This document shows, one piece after another, positions 35,505 to 44,550 of a stretch of 64,000 bases of DNA. The stretch covers positions 62,001 through 126,000 of the forward strand of contig NZ_PDUD01000023.1 of NCBI RefSeq assembly GCF_002646595.1, read 5' to 3'. The position numbers and the translations under genes were made by a program. The notes under the pieces are model-generated. The model searched no databases. It was not told where the DNA came from and saw only the letters and a list, made by a program, of their open reading frames with translations. The first letter of the stretch is position 1; the number at the start of each line of letters is the position of its first letter. The stretch is from Flavilitoribacter nigricans DSM 23189 = NBRC 102662. GTDB lineage: Bacteria; Bacteroidota; Bacteroidia; Chitinophagales; Saprospiraceae.

Positions 35505-35540
35505 TCGCGAAAGATACATTTCTTTCGGAAAAAATTACAT

Positions 35541-36359
35541 TCATTTCTGAAATAGCTGCTCAATTTGCTTTTCCAGTCCCGCTATTCCGGAAATGTTGAG
35601 TTTAAATACTTCCCGGAGGGTATCCATCACCTCTTTTGTGTCTGAAAGTTCCTGCTGTTCGGAAGCATGTCCGAGACGGTGGGTGGATAAGGCCGTATTG
35701 CGCAGCGCATAGCGCCCTCCCGGGAAAGCCCGGGCCGCGATCAGGGTATTAGTAAAGTGAGAAGCGGGATGACAGGAAGTATACCAGTTCATCACTTCGT
35801 AATCCTGCTCAAAATGCGCTTCGACGGGGAATTTGTATAGGTGTTTCCATTCCTCTTTCACCTTGCTTTCGAGCCGGTAGTAATGGTCCTGCCGAAGTAG
35901 GCGATAGGATTCATGGGGCGTGCTTTGCTCCAGGTCCGGCTGTAAAAGGAGGGGGCCGGTAGGGGACATGCCGCCGAATCCCGAATCCGCCAGGTATTGC
36001 TGGCCGTCCAGGTCGATCAGCAGCAGCATGTGGCTGTAGGGACTAACGGCGTCCACCGCCAGGTTGAAGATCACCCGTGCCGCCAGGCCGGTAACCCGAA
36101 AGCCGATCTGTTCGAGGGCGGCCTTGAGCAGTTTATTCTGTTCGAAGCAATAACCTCCCCGGCCCTGTTGCACGAGTTTTTGCTCGACAGATCCCAGGTC
36201 CAGTTTGACGGGAGCGCCGGTGAATGGATTTAGGTTTTCAAAGGGGATCGCTGTCGGGTGGAGCTGCTGAATGGTCCGCAGGGTAGCCAGGTCGGCGCGG
36301 GCGGTTCCGGTGAAACCGATGCGTTCGAGATAACGGTCAAGTTGAATAGTATGGGGCAT
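35541..36359 (-). CDS. arylamine N-acetyltransferase
   Basis: 272 aa NAT enzyme that moves acetyl from acetyl-CoA to aromatic amines. The catalytic triad is present: Cys71 in RGGYCFEQN, His110 in SPYSHML and Asp125 in YLADSGFGG. Also the N-terminal IPFENLNPF. Length is normal for bacterial NATs (about 255-280). The gene ends 36 bases before gntP on the same strand; it may be the first gene of that transcript, but no functional link is obvious. Confidence 0.92.
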   Translation of the reverse strand: MPHTIQLDRYLERIGFTGTARADLATLRTIQQLHPTAIPFENLNPFTGAPVKLDLGSVEQKLVQQGRGGYCFEQNKLLKAALEQIGFRVTGLAARVIFNLAVDAVSPYSHMLLLIDLDGQQYLADSGFGGMSPTGPLLLQPDLEQSTPHESYRLLRQDHYYRLESKVKEEWKHLYKFPVEAHFEQDYEVMNWYTSCHPASHFTNTLIAARAFPGGRYALRNTALSTHRLGHASEQQELSDTKEVMDTLREVFKLNISGIAGLEKQIEQLFQK

Positions 36360-36575
36360 TTTTTGGATTTTAGGGAATTAAAGCTACACCGGCCGGTTAG
36401 CCGAAAGATCGAGTGCTTATCTTGTCATTACACGGTGAACGGCGGATAAGTTTAGCGGAGTCCTGTTTTTTAGTCCAAGGATCGCAACCGCCGCTTCGGG
36501 CCAACCCTTTGACCCGCAAAAACCGTCTATTTTAGTGCAACCCCAGTCCCAATTTGCAAAATGAGAACTATTGTT

Positions 36576-36914
36576 ATGAAAAAAATAATTTTGGTATTTG
36601 GTGCCCTGCTGATCCTGATTGGCAGTAACGGTTGTCTTGAAGATGAAGACCAAAGTACATTTTTCTGGGCTCAGACCAAGTGTGCCGACCCCTGGAGTAA
36701 AGATCCAGACCTCAACCAGAATGAATTAGAGCCCCTGGTCATTCAGTTCCTGGACAAAGAGGGGATCGATGTATACGATACCTGGATAGAATTTGCAGCG
36801 GCGCTGAGTCAGGATTGCGAGGCCTGCTCCTGTACCACGGGCAATAAGATCTACGTACGCATAGACCAAAGTGACGAACCCGCCATTCGAGACCTGGGCT
36901 TTCAGACCGATTGA
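36576..36914 (+). CDS. small lipoprotein of unknown function
   Basis: 112 aa from the ATG at 36576 (MKKIILVFGALLILIG); an in-frame ATG at 36561 is the alternative. A lipoprotein signal ends SNGC (about residue 20). The mature part has five cysteines, including CEACSC, and an acidic character; the end IYVRIDQSDEPAIRDLGFQTD is a beta-type segment. No family was recognised, but similar Cys-containing small lipoproteins are common in Saprospiria. It converges with the nitrilase gene, with 28 bases between stops. Confidence 0.7.
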   Translation: MKKIILVFGALLILIGSNGCLEDEDQSTFFWAQTKCADPWSKDPDLNQNELEPLVIQFLDKEGIDVYDTWIEFAAALSQDCEACSCTTGNKIYVRIDQSDEPAIRDLGFQTD

Positions 36915-36942
36915 TCCGGCCGGGATCATACCCTGACGGGAA

Positions 36943-37890
36943 TCAGTCCTTTTTCATCCACACCGGTTTCGTCTCCGAGCGGTGCTCCTGCCCTAAAATA
37001 TCCCGGTACAGTTCCGGACGGCGCGCTTTCCGGTAGCGATGGCCACCGGCCAGGGTAAGTTTGTCGCGCGTGAGAGCAGCAATGGCTATGTCGTCCCCAA
37101 AAGACCGCACTTCCGTCAGCACTTCTCCGTAGGGATCGAGGATCAGGGAATTACCGTTCTTGAGATGCTCCCCGTCGTAGCCGATCGGGTTGGTGAATAC
37201 GTAGTAAACGCCATTGTCATAAGCCCGGGCGGGCAGCCAGCGCAGGATCCAGCCCCGACCTTTGGGGCCGTCGAATTCCATCCGCAGACTCACCGGATCT
37301 ACTTCCCGGTTTTGCCAGAGGGCATCGTCCACATAACCACGACCCGGCATGGCGGAAGGGGTACAACCCGTCACGTGGGGCGCAAAGATGATCTCCGCTC
37401 CGGACAGCGCGGTGGCCCGAACGTTTTCAATCACATTATTATCGTAACAGATCAGGATCCCGCATTTCCAGCCTTTCAGGTCGAATACCACGTATTCATT
37501 GCCCGCCGACATGTACTGACTGATAAAAGGATGGATCTTCCGGTACCGCGCCACCAGACCATTTTCGTCCACGCAAACGTAGGTGTTGTAGATCCGGTCG
37601 TCCTCTTTTTCAACCAGTCCGGCCAGTATGGGCATACTGTATTTACGGGACAACTGGATCAGCCGCTGCACACTCGGACCGTCCGGAACACCTTCGGCCA
37701 GGTCGAGCATAGCTTCCCGGCTGAGGTCTTTGGTAAAGGTGTAAGCTGTAATGCACATTTCGTGGAAACTGATGACCTCCGCGCCCTGCGTTTGGGCTTT
37801 TTGGATGAGATCTTCCATCACGGAGAAGTTATAAGCTTTGTCGCCATCCCGGGGCTGGAACTGGGCAACGGCAATTTTCAGTGGGTCCAT
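36943..37890 (-). CDS. nitrilase/carbon-nitrogen hydrolase family protein
   Basis: 315 aa hydrolase with the catalytic triad Glu44 (SFHEMCITAY), Lys118 (RYRKIHPF) and Cys148 (GILICYDN), so it should be active on amide or nitrile bonds. The spacing and the C-terminal NPIGYDGEHLKNGNSLILDP fit the amidase branch of the family (N-carbamoyl or aliphatic amide hydrolysis) rather than true nitrilases. Substrate cannot be assigned. No operon partner is near: the VOC gene lies upstream, 199 bases away, in the same direction. Confidence 0.88.
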   Translation of the reverse strand: MDPLKIAVAQFQPRDGDKAYNFSVMEDLIQKAQTQGAEVISFHEMCITAYTFTKDLSREAMLDLAEGVPDGPSVQRLIQLSRKYSMPILAGLVEKEDDRIYNTYVCVDENGLVARYRKIHPFISQYMSAGNEYVVFDLKGWKCGILICYDNNVIENVRATALSGAEIIFAPHVTGCTPSAMPGRGYVDDALWQNREVDPVSLRMEFDGPKGRGWILRWLPARAYDNGVYYVFTNPIGYDGEHLKNGNSLILDPYGEVLTEVRSFGDDIAIAALTRDKLTLAGGHRYRKARRPELYRDILGQEHRSETKPVWMKKD

Positions 37891-38089
37891 ACCGATGAAA
37901 TTTTCGCCAATAATACGATAATCACAATAAACCCCAGTGAGCTATTCGGCGGATATAACCCTTTTTTATTCACATCTTGGAATAGCCACTGGGGGTTTAA
38001 CGGTCGAAACGTCTTTCAATTGCTGCAGCCCAAATGGAAAGGGTACGCTGCATTACTTTATCCCTCGAAAAACGTCCGCGTTTTATTTT

Positions 38090-38479
38090 TTACACAGTAA
38101 TTTCAATCCGATTGCTCTCCGGGTCCAGTACCACGCTCTCGTAATAACCGTCACCGGTGCGCCGGGGCTCTCCGATCACCGTGTATCCGTCCGCCCGGAG
38201 GCGTTCGGTGAGCGCATCGACCTTAGCTTCACTGCCGACCGATACGGCAAAGTGGATGATACCGCGGTATTCCTGCCCGGCCTTGTCGCTTAGGGCCTGA
38301 ATATCCGGGCGGTGCATGAGTTCCAGGCGGCACCCGTCGGTAAAGGACAAAAAATAAGAACTGAATTGCTTGCGGGGATTATGGTAACGGTCGTTGGACT
38401 GTGCCCCGAAATAAGTTTCGTAAAACCGGCGGGTAGCTTCCAGGTCCGCTACCCAGATGGCCAGGTGTTCAATCTTCAT
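38090..38479 (-). CDS. VOC-family (glyoxalase-fold) protein
   Basis: 129 aa, one vicinal-oxygen-chelate module pair. It begins MKIEHLAIWVADLEATRRFYE (metal-binding His5), has LELMHRPD (Glu) and IIHFAVSVGS (His), and ends ESVVLDPESNRIEITV with the last Glu ligand. A divalent metal site is therefore likely. The sequence is like lactoylglutathione lyase-type proteins of Bacteroidota, but these rarely have a proven function. Confidence 0.88.
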   Translation of the reverse strand: MKIEHLAIWVADLEATRRFYETYFGAQSNDRYHNPRKQFSSYFLSFTDGCRLELMHRPDIQALSDKAGQEYRGIIHFAVSVGSEAKVDALTERLRADGYTVIGEPRRTGDGYYESVVLDPESNRIEITV

Positions 38480-38634
38480 AATGTAAAATTAGGGTACTAT
38501 GGGAGCTATTGATGGCAAAGAACAGCCCCCTTTATTAAGAACCTATTTGTAATCAGATTATTTCGCAATTCGGGTACGGTAACAACCGGAAGTTGCTTTT
38601 TAGTCGATCCTTCGGATTGGCAACCGAACGAGCA

Positions 38635-39603
38635 TCATCGGAAAAAAATATCCCAACCGAAACCGAGGCTCACCAGATGCTCGTAACCAACGGGTCGGAT
38701 CCGGGAAAACCGCCAGAAACTGGGACGGTAGAGGAATTTAAAGTAAAAATGGTCACCGGTGTAAAAATGGACCGGCATTTCCAGCCCGATCGCCAGGGTG
38801 GCCCGTTCCGCCGGACGCCGGGTAGGGGGAATGGGACTGCCGAAGGCCGGGGAGCGAAACTCCCAGGTATAATTGGAGAAACTAAGCCCATAGCCCACGG
38901 TAAAGCGCCCCAACCAGTGATTATTGGTAAAACTGACGCTTTCGGAGCGCATCACTTCGTATTCCTGCTGAATATCCACGACGGCGGGCACCGGGACGAT
39001 AAAATTTGTCTGGGCCCCCAGGTTTAACGACAGGAACTGCTGCGGCTGGTGGTAATAATCCAGCCCGATCGCCAGGCCCCAGAATCCGCCGCTGGCCCTG
39101 ATATTGGGTTCAAAATCCGGGCGGAGGTGAAAAAGGTTGATGTAGGGTATTTCGATGCGGAAGGTAAATTCCTGGTCGTGCAGCGGCGGCTGCCAGAGGG
39201 TATAATTGCTGCGGCCATCCAGGGGGTTGAGGTAAACACGCCGGGGGTAGGAGTAACGCCGGGGACTGTTAAAATCCACGATCATGCCGAGTCCGTAGTT
39301 GGCGTAGAGGTTCAGCCAGTAGGCAAAAGAGTTCCTCGAAAAAACGTGGTATTCATTGGCAAAATCTCCGGCCAGTAGTTTCACCACCAGCGGCTGCTCA
39401 CTGCGGTCCACCCGGAGTCGGATGCGGGAATCGGAAAAGTGGAAGGTATCCTGACCCACTACGGCCCGTGCGGGCACCGGGGTGATGATATCGACCCGCT
39501 CCTTGCGACCGTTGAGAATGGTAGCACAGGAACTGAACCCGAAGGCCAGCGCCAGAAAAAGGATAATATACTTTGCCAAAGGATACGATTTTTGCTTCAC
39601 CAT
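38635..39603 (-). CDS. lipoprotein of unknown function, probably beta-rich
   Basis: About 322 aa from the ATG at 39603 (MVKQKSYPLAKYIILFLALAFGF); a longer frame to 39807 would overlap the divergent gene. The lipobox is GFSSC. A short domain (VDIITPVPARAVVGQDTFHF) follows the signal, then a region rich in aromatic beta strands that resembles an outer-membrane barrel or barrel-like lipoprotein (LAIGLDYYHQPQQFLSLNLG), ending LGFGWDIFFR with terminal aromatic residues. No family was identified. The N-terminal domain resembles PEGA-type surface modules only loosely. Confidence 0.7.
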   Translation of the reverse strand: MVKQKSYPLAKYIILFLALAFGFSSCATILNGRKERVDIITPVPARAVVGQDTFHFSDSRIRLRVDRSEQPLVVKLLAGDFANEYHVFSRNSFAYWLNLYANYGLGMIVDFNSPRRYSYPRRVYLNPLDGRSNYTLWQPPLHDQEFTFRIEIPYINLFHLRPDFEPNIRASGGFWGLAIGLDYYHQPQQFLSLNLGAQTNFIVPVPAVVDIQQEYEVMRSESVSFTNNHWLGRFTVGYGLSFSNYTWEFRSPAFGSPIPPTRRPAERATLAIGLEMPVHFYTGDHFYFKFLYRPSFWRFSRIRPVGYEHLVSLGFGWDIFFR

Positions 39604-39799
39604 GAGAGCGATCATTTCGATCTGGAAGATACATTTTTCCTGCTTATTCCAGCGAAAGCATTTTTCTGCTAACCATTTCAGGCATTCTTCACACCAAAAC
39701 TTCTCCGGGTCTCCGTAACGGGTACGAAACTGGACGGATAAAGAGAAAAACCAAATACCATAACCCCCAATTAGAATTACCTCAAAAAACCAAAAAATT

Positions 39800-41854
39800 A
39801 TGGTCACTCCCGTATTACTTCAGGGTGGACTCAGCGGTGCTATCGGCAGCGCGATCGACACCTTTCAGCAGAGACTCTATTTCGTTGAATTTGACGGAAA
39901 GATCTCCCGGCTGGACCTATTGCCCCAGAACGCAACCACTATTGCTTCCAGCAATTCCGCTACCCTTCAGGGGACTTTCAGTTTCAATTTTGATAACGGT
40001 ACCCAAAATAGTGCGGGATCCCCACCGGGTGAGTGGGATGTGTTCTGGCAACAGCACACCGCCACCGAAAGAAGTATGACGGTCCGCAACGGGGCCCAAT
40101 TTGCCTATCTGGGCAACGTCAATTTTAACGGTATTTCCTTCGCAGACCTCGCGGCCTACTACTACACTTCCGATCCCATCAGCGCCAATGACGACAGTAG
40201 CAACCTATTGACCAACGGAGCCGTTTTTGCGGTGCGGACCTCCGAAGGGAACTACGCCAAAGTACAGGTGATCAGCTACGGCTACGATCTCCAGTTCCGC
40301 TTTCGTACCTACCGGCTCAGCAACCCCTACCAGGTATTGGGAACGGGCTACAACCAACCGGAAGATATCGTACTGAGCAGCGACGGTATACACGCCTACG
40401 TCACCGAACGCAGCGGTAATCTACTCCGGGTAGATCTTGGCAATGCCGACCGCAGCCACGCCGTCGTGGTCAGTTCGGGGATGACCGCCCCGCACCAGAT
40501 CGATCTGCTGGAAGACAGCGGTATCGCCTACGTGGTGGAATACGCCACTTCCGGCCGTCTGTTGCGGATCGACCTGACGGGAGGGGCGCAGACTACCGTG
40601 GTCTCCGGTCTGAACGAGGCGATCGGTCTGCTCGTTACCGGAGATCAGCAGTTTGCCTATATTTCCGAACAGGCCGGCAACAGTATCATTCGGCTCGATC
40701 TGGCTACCAATACCCAAACTACGGTGGTTTCCGGATTGATCAATCCGTTTTTCCTCACCTGGAGTGATGCCGGTGAAAGTGGTATCCTGTTTACCGAACG
40801 CGATCCGGCCAATACCGTAAAGATGGTGGACATCACTACCGCTACTCCGGAACTGCGGACCATCGCTACCGGCCTGCCGCTGCGCCCCTCCAGCGTTGCC
40901 GTGGTTAATCCTTTCCGTCTGACGGTCTGCTGCAATAATGAGATCAGTAGCCTGGATCTGTCGGGTTCGGTATTCCTGCCCGCCGGACCGGTATTTATGG
41001 GGATCGGTTTCGTGCCGGCGGATCGAATCAGCGGTGGCTACGCCGATACTACCGGTCTGACCGATTATCATTTCCGGGTTAAGGATGCACCTTTCGGCGG
41101 CAGTCTGCCCCTCATGATCAATCACGATAAGATGTATACCAGCGGCGCTCCTTTTTACAAGATCCTGGTGGATGGTGTCGTGCAGGAAGCGCCGTTCAGT
41201 ACGCTGGTCTGGCGGTCGAGCCTCGGCCGGTTTGTCTCCGAAACCCGAAACCCGGTGGGCGCCGGCTTTTTCCGCACCCGACCGAATACCGAATTGTGGT
41301 ATACCCCCTTTCACGGTTATGATCTGAATACCACGGTATTTACCAACGGCCTGCATACCATTACGCTGGAACTCTACGCGAGCAGTGCGGCGAGCGGCAG
41401 CCCGCTGGCAAGTCACAATCTGGCGGTAATGATCGATAACAGCTGGCCGGTGGTAAGCATCGATGAGATCCTGCACCACCACAGTACGGACGGCATCGTA
41501 CCGGTGGGAACCTGCGGCATCGTAACCGAAGAATCGGATCAGTTTCAGTTCAATATCACCGCCCGCGACATGGAAGGGCACCTGAAGAGCTGGTCCCTGG
41601 TGGCACTCTGGGGCAACAATCGCTCCGCCGGAGTGGATTCGGATAGTTATACGCCGGTGGCCAGTCACCAGTGGGACGGACCGCTCGGAGCTACCGTGCC
41701 GGCTACACCCTGGGCGGCTACCGTCCCGGGAGATCCGACTTCCCGCCGCTGTGCCCATACCTTCCGCCTGATCGCCTGGGACCGGGTGATCGACGGCTAC
41801 CGCCACCTGCACCGGCAATCGTATCATAAATCGATAACGCTCTTACTGGATTAA
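39800..41854 (+). CDS. beta-propeller repeat protein without export signal
   Basis: 684 aa protein. Residues about 180-380 hold at least four to five repeats of the form DIVLSSDGIHAYVTERSGNL, LLRIDLTGGAQTTVVSGL, FAYISEQAGNSIIRLDL, which is an NHL/YVTN-type propeller. The first 150 residues and the last 300 (a domain with FVPADRISGGYADTTGL and VSIDEILHHHSTDG) are of unknown type. There is no signal peptide, no T9SS tail and no lipobox, which is unusual for such a protein in this group. The start is directly before a long stretch VTPVLLQGGLSGAIGS. It diverges from the lipoprotein gene at 39603. Confidence 0.75.
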   Translation: MVTPVLLQGGLSGAIGSAIDTFQQRLYFVEFDGKISRLDLLPQNATTIASSNSATLQGTFSFNFDNGTQNSAGSPPGEWDVFWQQHTATERSMTVRNGAQFAYLGNVNFNGISFADLAAYYYTSDPISANDDSSNLLTNGAVFAVRTSEGNYAKVQVISYGYDLQFRFRTYRLSNPYQVLGTGYNQPEDIVLSSDGIHAYVTERSGNLLRVDLGNADRSHAVVVSSGMTAPHQIDLLEDSGIAYVVEYATSGRLLRIDLTGGAQTTVVSGLNEAIGLLVTGDQQFAYISEQAGNSIIRLDLATNTQTTVVSGLINPFFLTWSDAGESGILFTERDPANTVKMVDITTATPELRTIATGLPLRPSSVAVVNPFRLTVCCNNEISSLDLSGSVFLPAGPVFMGIGFVPADRISGGYADTTGLTDYHFRVKDAPFGGSLPLMINHDKMYTSGAPFYKILVDGVVQEAPFSTLVWRSSLGRFVSETRNPVGAGFFRTRPNTELWYTPFHGYDLNTTVFTNGLHTITLELYASSAASGSPLASHNLAVMIDNSWPVVSIDEILHHHSTDGIVPVGTCGIVTEESDQFQFNITARDMEGHLKSWSLVALWGNNRSAGVDSDSYTPVASHQWDGPLGATVPATPWAATVPGDPTSRRCAHTFRLIAWDRVIDGYRHLHRQSYHKSITLLLD

Positions 41855-41948
41855 ATGGTGATGAAAATGTGATAGATGAAGAATGAGAGATGAGTGTGGA
41901 TACTGATCATTATGGTCCGGATGGATTGTAATGGTCAGTTTTTTTAAC

Positions 41949-42183
41949 GTGTGAATGTTTGATAGGTGTGAATGTGGAAACGTGTGAACGTTTAATATGT
42001 GTGAATGTGGGAATGTTGAAGTGTTGGGGTTCAGTGAGTTTTGGTTCAGACCTATTGCTAGACACACCTGATGGATAGCGAAACCTATAATCTATAAAGT
42101 AGCAGAAAGGACGTCACCATGATTGTAGACTTCCGTCGTCCGATTACCAACATTTCCACTTTAGCACATTTCCACGTTAACAC
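41949..42183. repeat. degenerate GTGTGAATG arrays in inverted orientation
   Basis: A run of four GTGTGAATG/GTGTGAACG units separated by 7-8 bases (41949-42020), then GTGTTGGGG. The opposite strand of 42148-42183 has matching units GTGTTAACGTGGAAATG and AAAGTGGAAATGTTG. The 414-base gap between the propeller gene and the carboxylesterase otherwise contains no gene; no promoter element was recognised. Confidence 0.6.
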
Positions 42184-42268
42184 TTCGCAATAATGCGTAA
42201 AAAAGATTACTATTGTCTCAGTCTGTTACAATAAACGGTTTTGGAAAGAAACGATAGCCAATTTTAAT

Positions 42269-43807
42269 ATGAGAAGTTTACTTGCCTTATGTTGCTGCCT
42301 GCTTGCCGTAACCGCCTGGTCGCAGGAAAAGATCATCACGACTGATAAGGGGCGGATTGAAGGGTATACCTCGGCGGACAATAGTATTCGCATTTTCAAG
42401 GGGATCCCTTTTGCTGCGCCACCCGTTGGGGAATTGCGCTGGAAGGCGCCGCAGCCCGCCGCGGCCTGGGAAGGCACCCGGGAGTGTCGGGAATTTGGCC
42501 CCAGTCCCGTACAGGGAGCGCCGCGGCCATTTATGTTCTGGTCGGAAGAATTCCTGATACCGGAGTCGCCCATCGATGAGGATTGCCTCTATCTGAATGT
42601 TTGGACGGGAGCGCCCGCCGCGAGTGCACGGCAGCCGGTACTGGTGTATATATACGGAGGCGGTTTTCGGAGTGGGGGCAGTGGTTGTCCGATCTACGAC
42701 GGGGAAGCGATGGCCCAAAAAGGCGTGGTGTTTGTCAGTATCAACTACCGGGTTGGCGTATTCGGATTTCTGGCGCATCCGGAACTGACGGCCGAATCTC
42801 CGCACCACAGCTCGGGCAATTATGCTTTACTGGATATGGTTGCTGCCCTGGAATGGGTACAGCGCAATATTGCTGCTTTCGGCGGTGATCCCAACAATGT
42901 GACGATCGCGGGCCAATCGGCCGGGGCTTTTGCCGTGAGTAATCTCACCGCTACGCCTTTGGCAAAGGGATTGTTCCACCGGGCTATTGCCCAGAGTGGG
43001 GGGAGTTTTGTGAGCAGTCCCTTGCGGTCCAGCACCAGCCTGGAAGATGCCGAGCAGCAGGGACTGGCCTTTGCCCGGGAAAAACTCAACTGCCAGTCTT
43101 TAGCCGAGCTGCGGGCCAAGCCGGCCGAAGCCATTCTGAACGCACCGGGCGGGCCCGCCGGTCCGATCCTGGACGGTTACGTGCTGCCGGCCGGTAACGC
43201 GGAGATCTACCGACAGGGGCAGCAAAATGATGTACCCGTACTGGTGGGCTGGAACAAGGATGACCGATTGCTACCCAGAGGCCGTCCGGCGACTGAATTC
43301 CGGGAAATGGCTAATCAGCGGTTCGGCGACCGGGCCGATGAATTCCTGGCGCTGTATCCGGCCGCCTCGGATGCTATTGCGGAACAATCGCAGTTTGATC
43401 TCAGTCGCGACGAGACTTTCGCCATTCAGGCCTACACCTGGGCCAAGATCCAGGAGCAATACGGTGATTCTAAGATCTACCTGTACAATTTCAACCGGCC
43501 GCTGCCGGCCCATTCGGCCGAATCGGCCTTTGGTGCTTTCCATTCCGGAGAGATCGTTTATGCCTACGATAATCTGCATACCCTGGACCGCCCGTGGGAA
43601 GCGGTTGATCACGAGATCGCGGATGCCATGTCGGCCTACTGGGTGAACTTTGCCCGGACGGGTAATCCGAACGGGAAGGGACTACCCAAATGGAAGGCAT
43701 TCCGGGCCCGCAAACCCTCCGCACTGATCATCGACCGGGAGATCCGGACCCAAAAGCTGCCGGATGCCCGGCGGATGCTTTTCTGGGAACAGTATTTTGG
43801 GGAGTAA
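42269..43807 (+). CDS. secreted type B carboxylesterase
   Basis: 512 aa esterase of the alpha/beta-hydrolase COesterase family. A signal peptide (MRSLLALCCCLLAVTAWSQ) starts it. Family signatures are FKGIPFAAPPVGELRWKAPQ, EDCLYLNVWTG, the oxyanion hole VYIYGGGFRSGG and the nucleophile GQSAGAF (Ser about 217). The C-terminal His lies in AFHSGEIVYAYDN. It hydrolyses carboxylic esters, but the natural substrate is unknown. The two-component gene pair converges with it. Confidence 0.92.
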   Translation: MRSLLALCCCLLAVTAWSQEKIITTDKGRIEGYTSADNSIRIFKGIPFAAPPVGELRWKAPQPAAAWEGTRECREFGPSPVQGAPRPFMFWSEEFLIPESPIDEDCLYLNVWTGAPAASARQPVLVYIYGGGFRSGGSGCPIYDGEAMAQKGVVFVSINYRVGVFGFLAHPELTAESPHHSSGNYALLDMVAALEWVQRNIAAFGGDPNNVTIAGQSAGAFAVSNLTATPLAKGLFHRAIAQSGGSFVSSPLRSSTSLEDAEQQGLAFAREKLNCQSLAELRAKPAEAILNAPGGPAGPILDGYVLPAGNAEIYRQGQQNDVPVLVGWNKDDRLLPRGRPATEFREMANQRFGDRADEFLALYPAASDAIAEQSQFDLSRDETFAIQAYTWAKIQEQYGDSKIYLYNFNRPLPAHSAESAFGAFHSGEIVYAYDNLHTLDRPWEAVDHEIADAMSAYWVNFARTGNPNGKGLPKWKAFRARKPSALIIDREIRTQKLPDARRMLFWEQYFGE

Positions 43808-43818
43808 AGCGGCGGATC

Positions 43819-44550
43819 CTATTCAAACAGTTCGGCCATTACGGTAGTCCGGTAACTGCTGCCGATGGGCAGTTTTACCTGCCCGATGTGCACCATGTTG
43901 CCCTCCAGGGCGCTGACCTGCTTTTTGGCCACGATATAGGATTTGTGGATGCGCATGAACTGGTCGGATGGTAATTCCTGCTCCAGGCTTTTGAGCGATC
44001 CCAGCGATAGGGTCTTGCCCGTCGGGGTGTGAAAAGCAACGTATTCCTTCATGCTTTCGATGTAGAGGATATCCCGGTAGAAGATCCGGTAAGTTTTGAA
44101 ATCCGCTTTTACCAGCAGGTAGTCTTTGGCGTCCGGCTTTGCTTCCCGGGTGGGAGATGGCGCTGCGGCTGTTTCCGGGCTTTCCGGTTCCAGCAATTTA
44201 CCGGCCTTGTTCACCGCGTGCAGAAAGCGCTCGAAGCGGAACGGCTTCAGCAGATAATCCACTACATCGAGCTCAAAACCTTCCAGGGCGTATTCTTTAT
44301 AGGCCGTAGTGAAAATGATCAGGGGTTTTACCGGCAGGGTTTTCAGGAATTCGATACCGGTAAGCTCGGGCATCTGAATATCCAGGAAGATGAGGTCAAC
44401 CTTTTGGGAACGGAGCACCTGCATGGCTTCCAGCGGATTGGCGCACATACCGACATTTTCCAGATAGGGCACTCGTTTGACGTAGTTGTCCAGGAGTGCC
44501 CGGGCCAGTTCTTCATCATCTACGATCAGGCATTTTACGGTGGTGCTCAT
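43819..44550 (-). CDS. LytTR-family response regulator
   Basis: 243 aa, receiver domain (about 5-120) with phospho-acceptor Asp57 (LIFLDIQMPELTG), Thr in FTTAY and Lys in LLKPFRF, followed by an Ala/Pro/Glu linker and a LytTR domain (about 140-243: ILYIESMKEYVAF, MRIHKSYIVAKKQV). It overlaps the kinase gene by 4 bases (ATGA), so the two are translationally coupled. The nearest divergently transcribed targets are the Spy-like protein and the outer-membrane receptor. Confidence 0.93.
   Translation of the reverse strand: MSTTVKCLIVDDEELARALLDNYVKRVPYLENVGMCANPLEAMQVLRSQKVDLIFLDIQMPELTGIEFLKTLPVKPLIIFTTAYKEYALEGFELDVVDYLLKPFRFERFLHAVNKAGKLLEPESPETAAAPSPTREAKPDAKDYLLVKADFKTYRIFYRDILYIESMKEYVAFHTPTGKTLSLGSLKSLEQELPSDQFMRIHKSYIVAKKQVSALEGNMVHIGQVKLPIGSSYRTTVMAELFE

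Noticed and set aside
37039-38100. 353-codon plus-strand frame over the nitrilase gene
   Set aside because: The minus-strand nitrilase has an intact catalytic triad; the shadow has none.
40421-41827. 468-codon minus-strand frame over the propeller gene
   Set aside because: Arg/His/Gly-rich shadow of a GC-rich coding region; the plus-strand product has clear propeller repeats.
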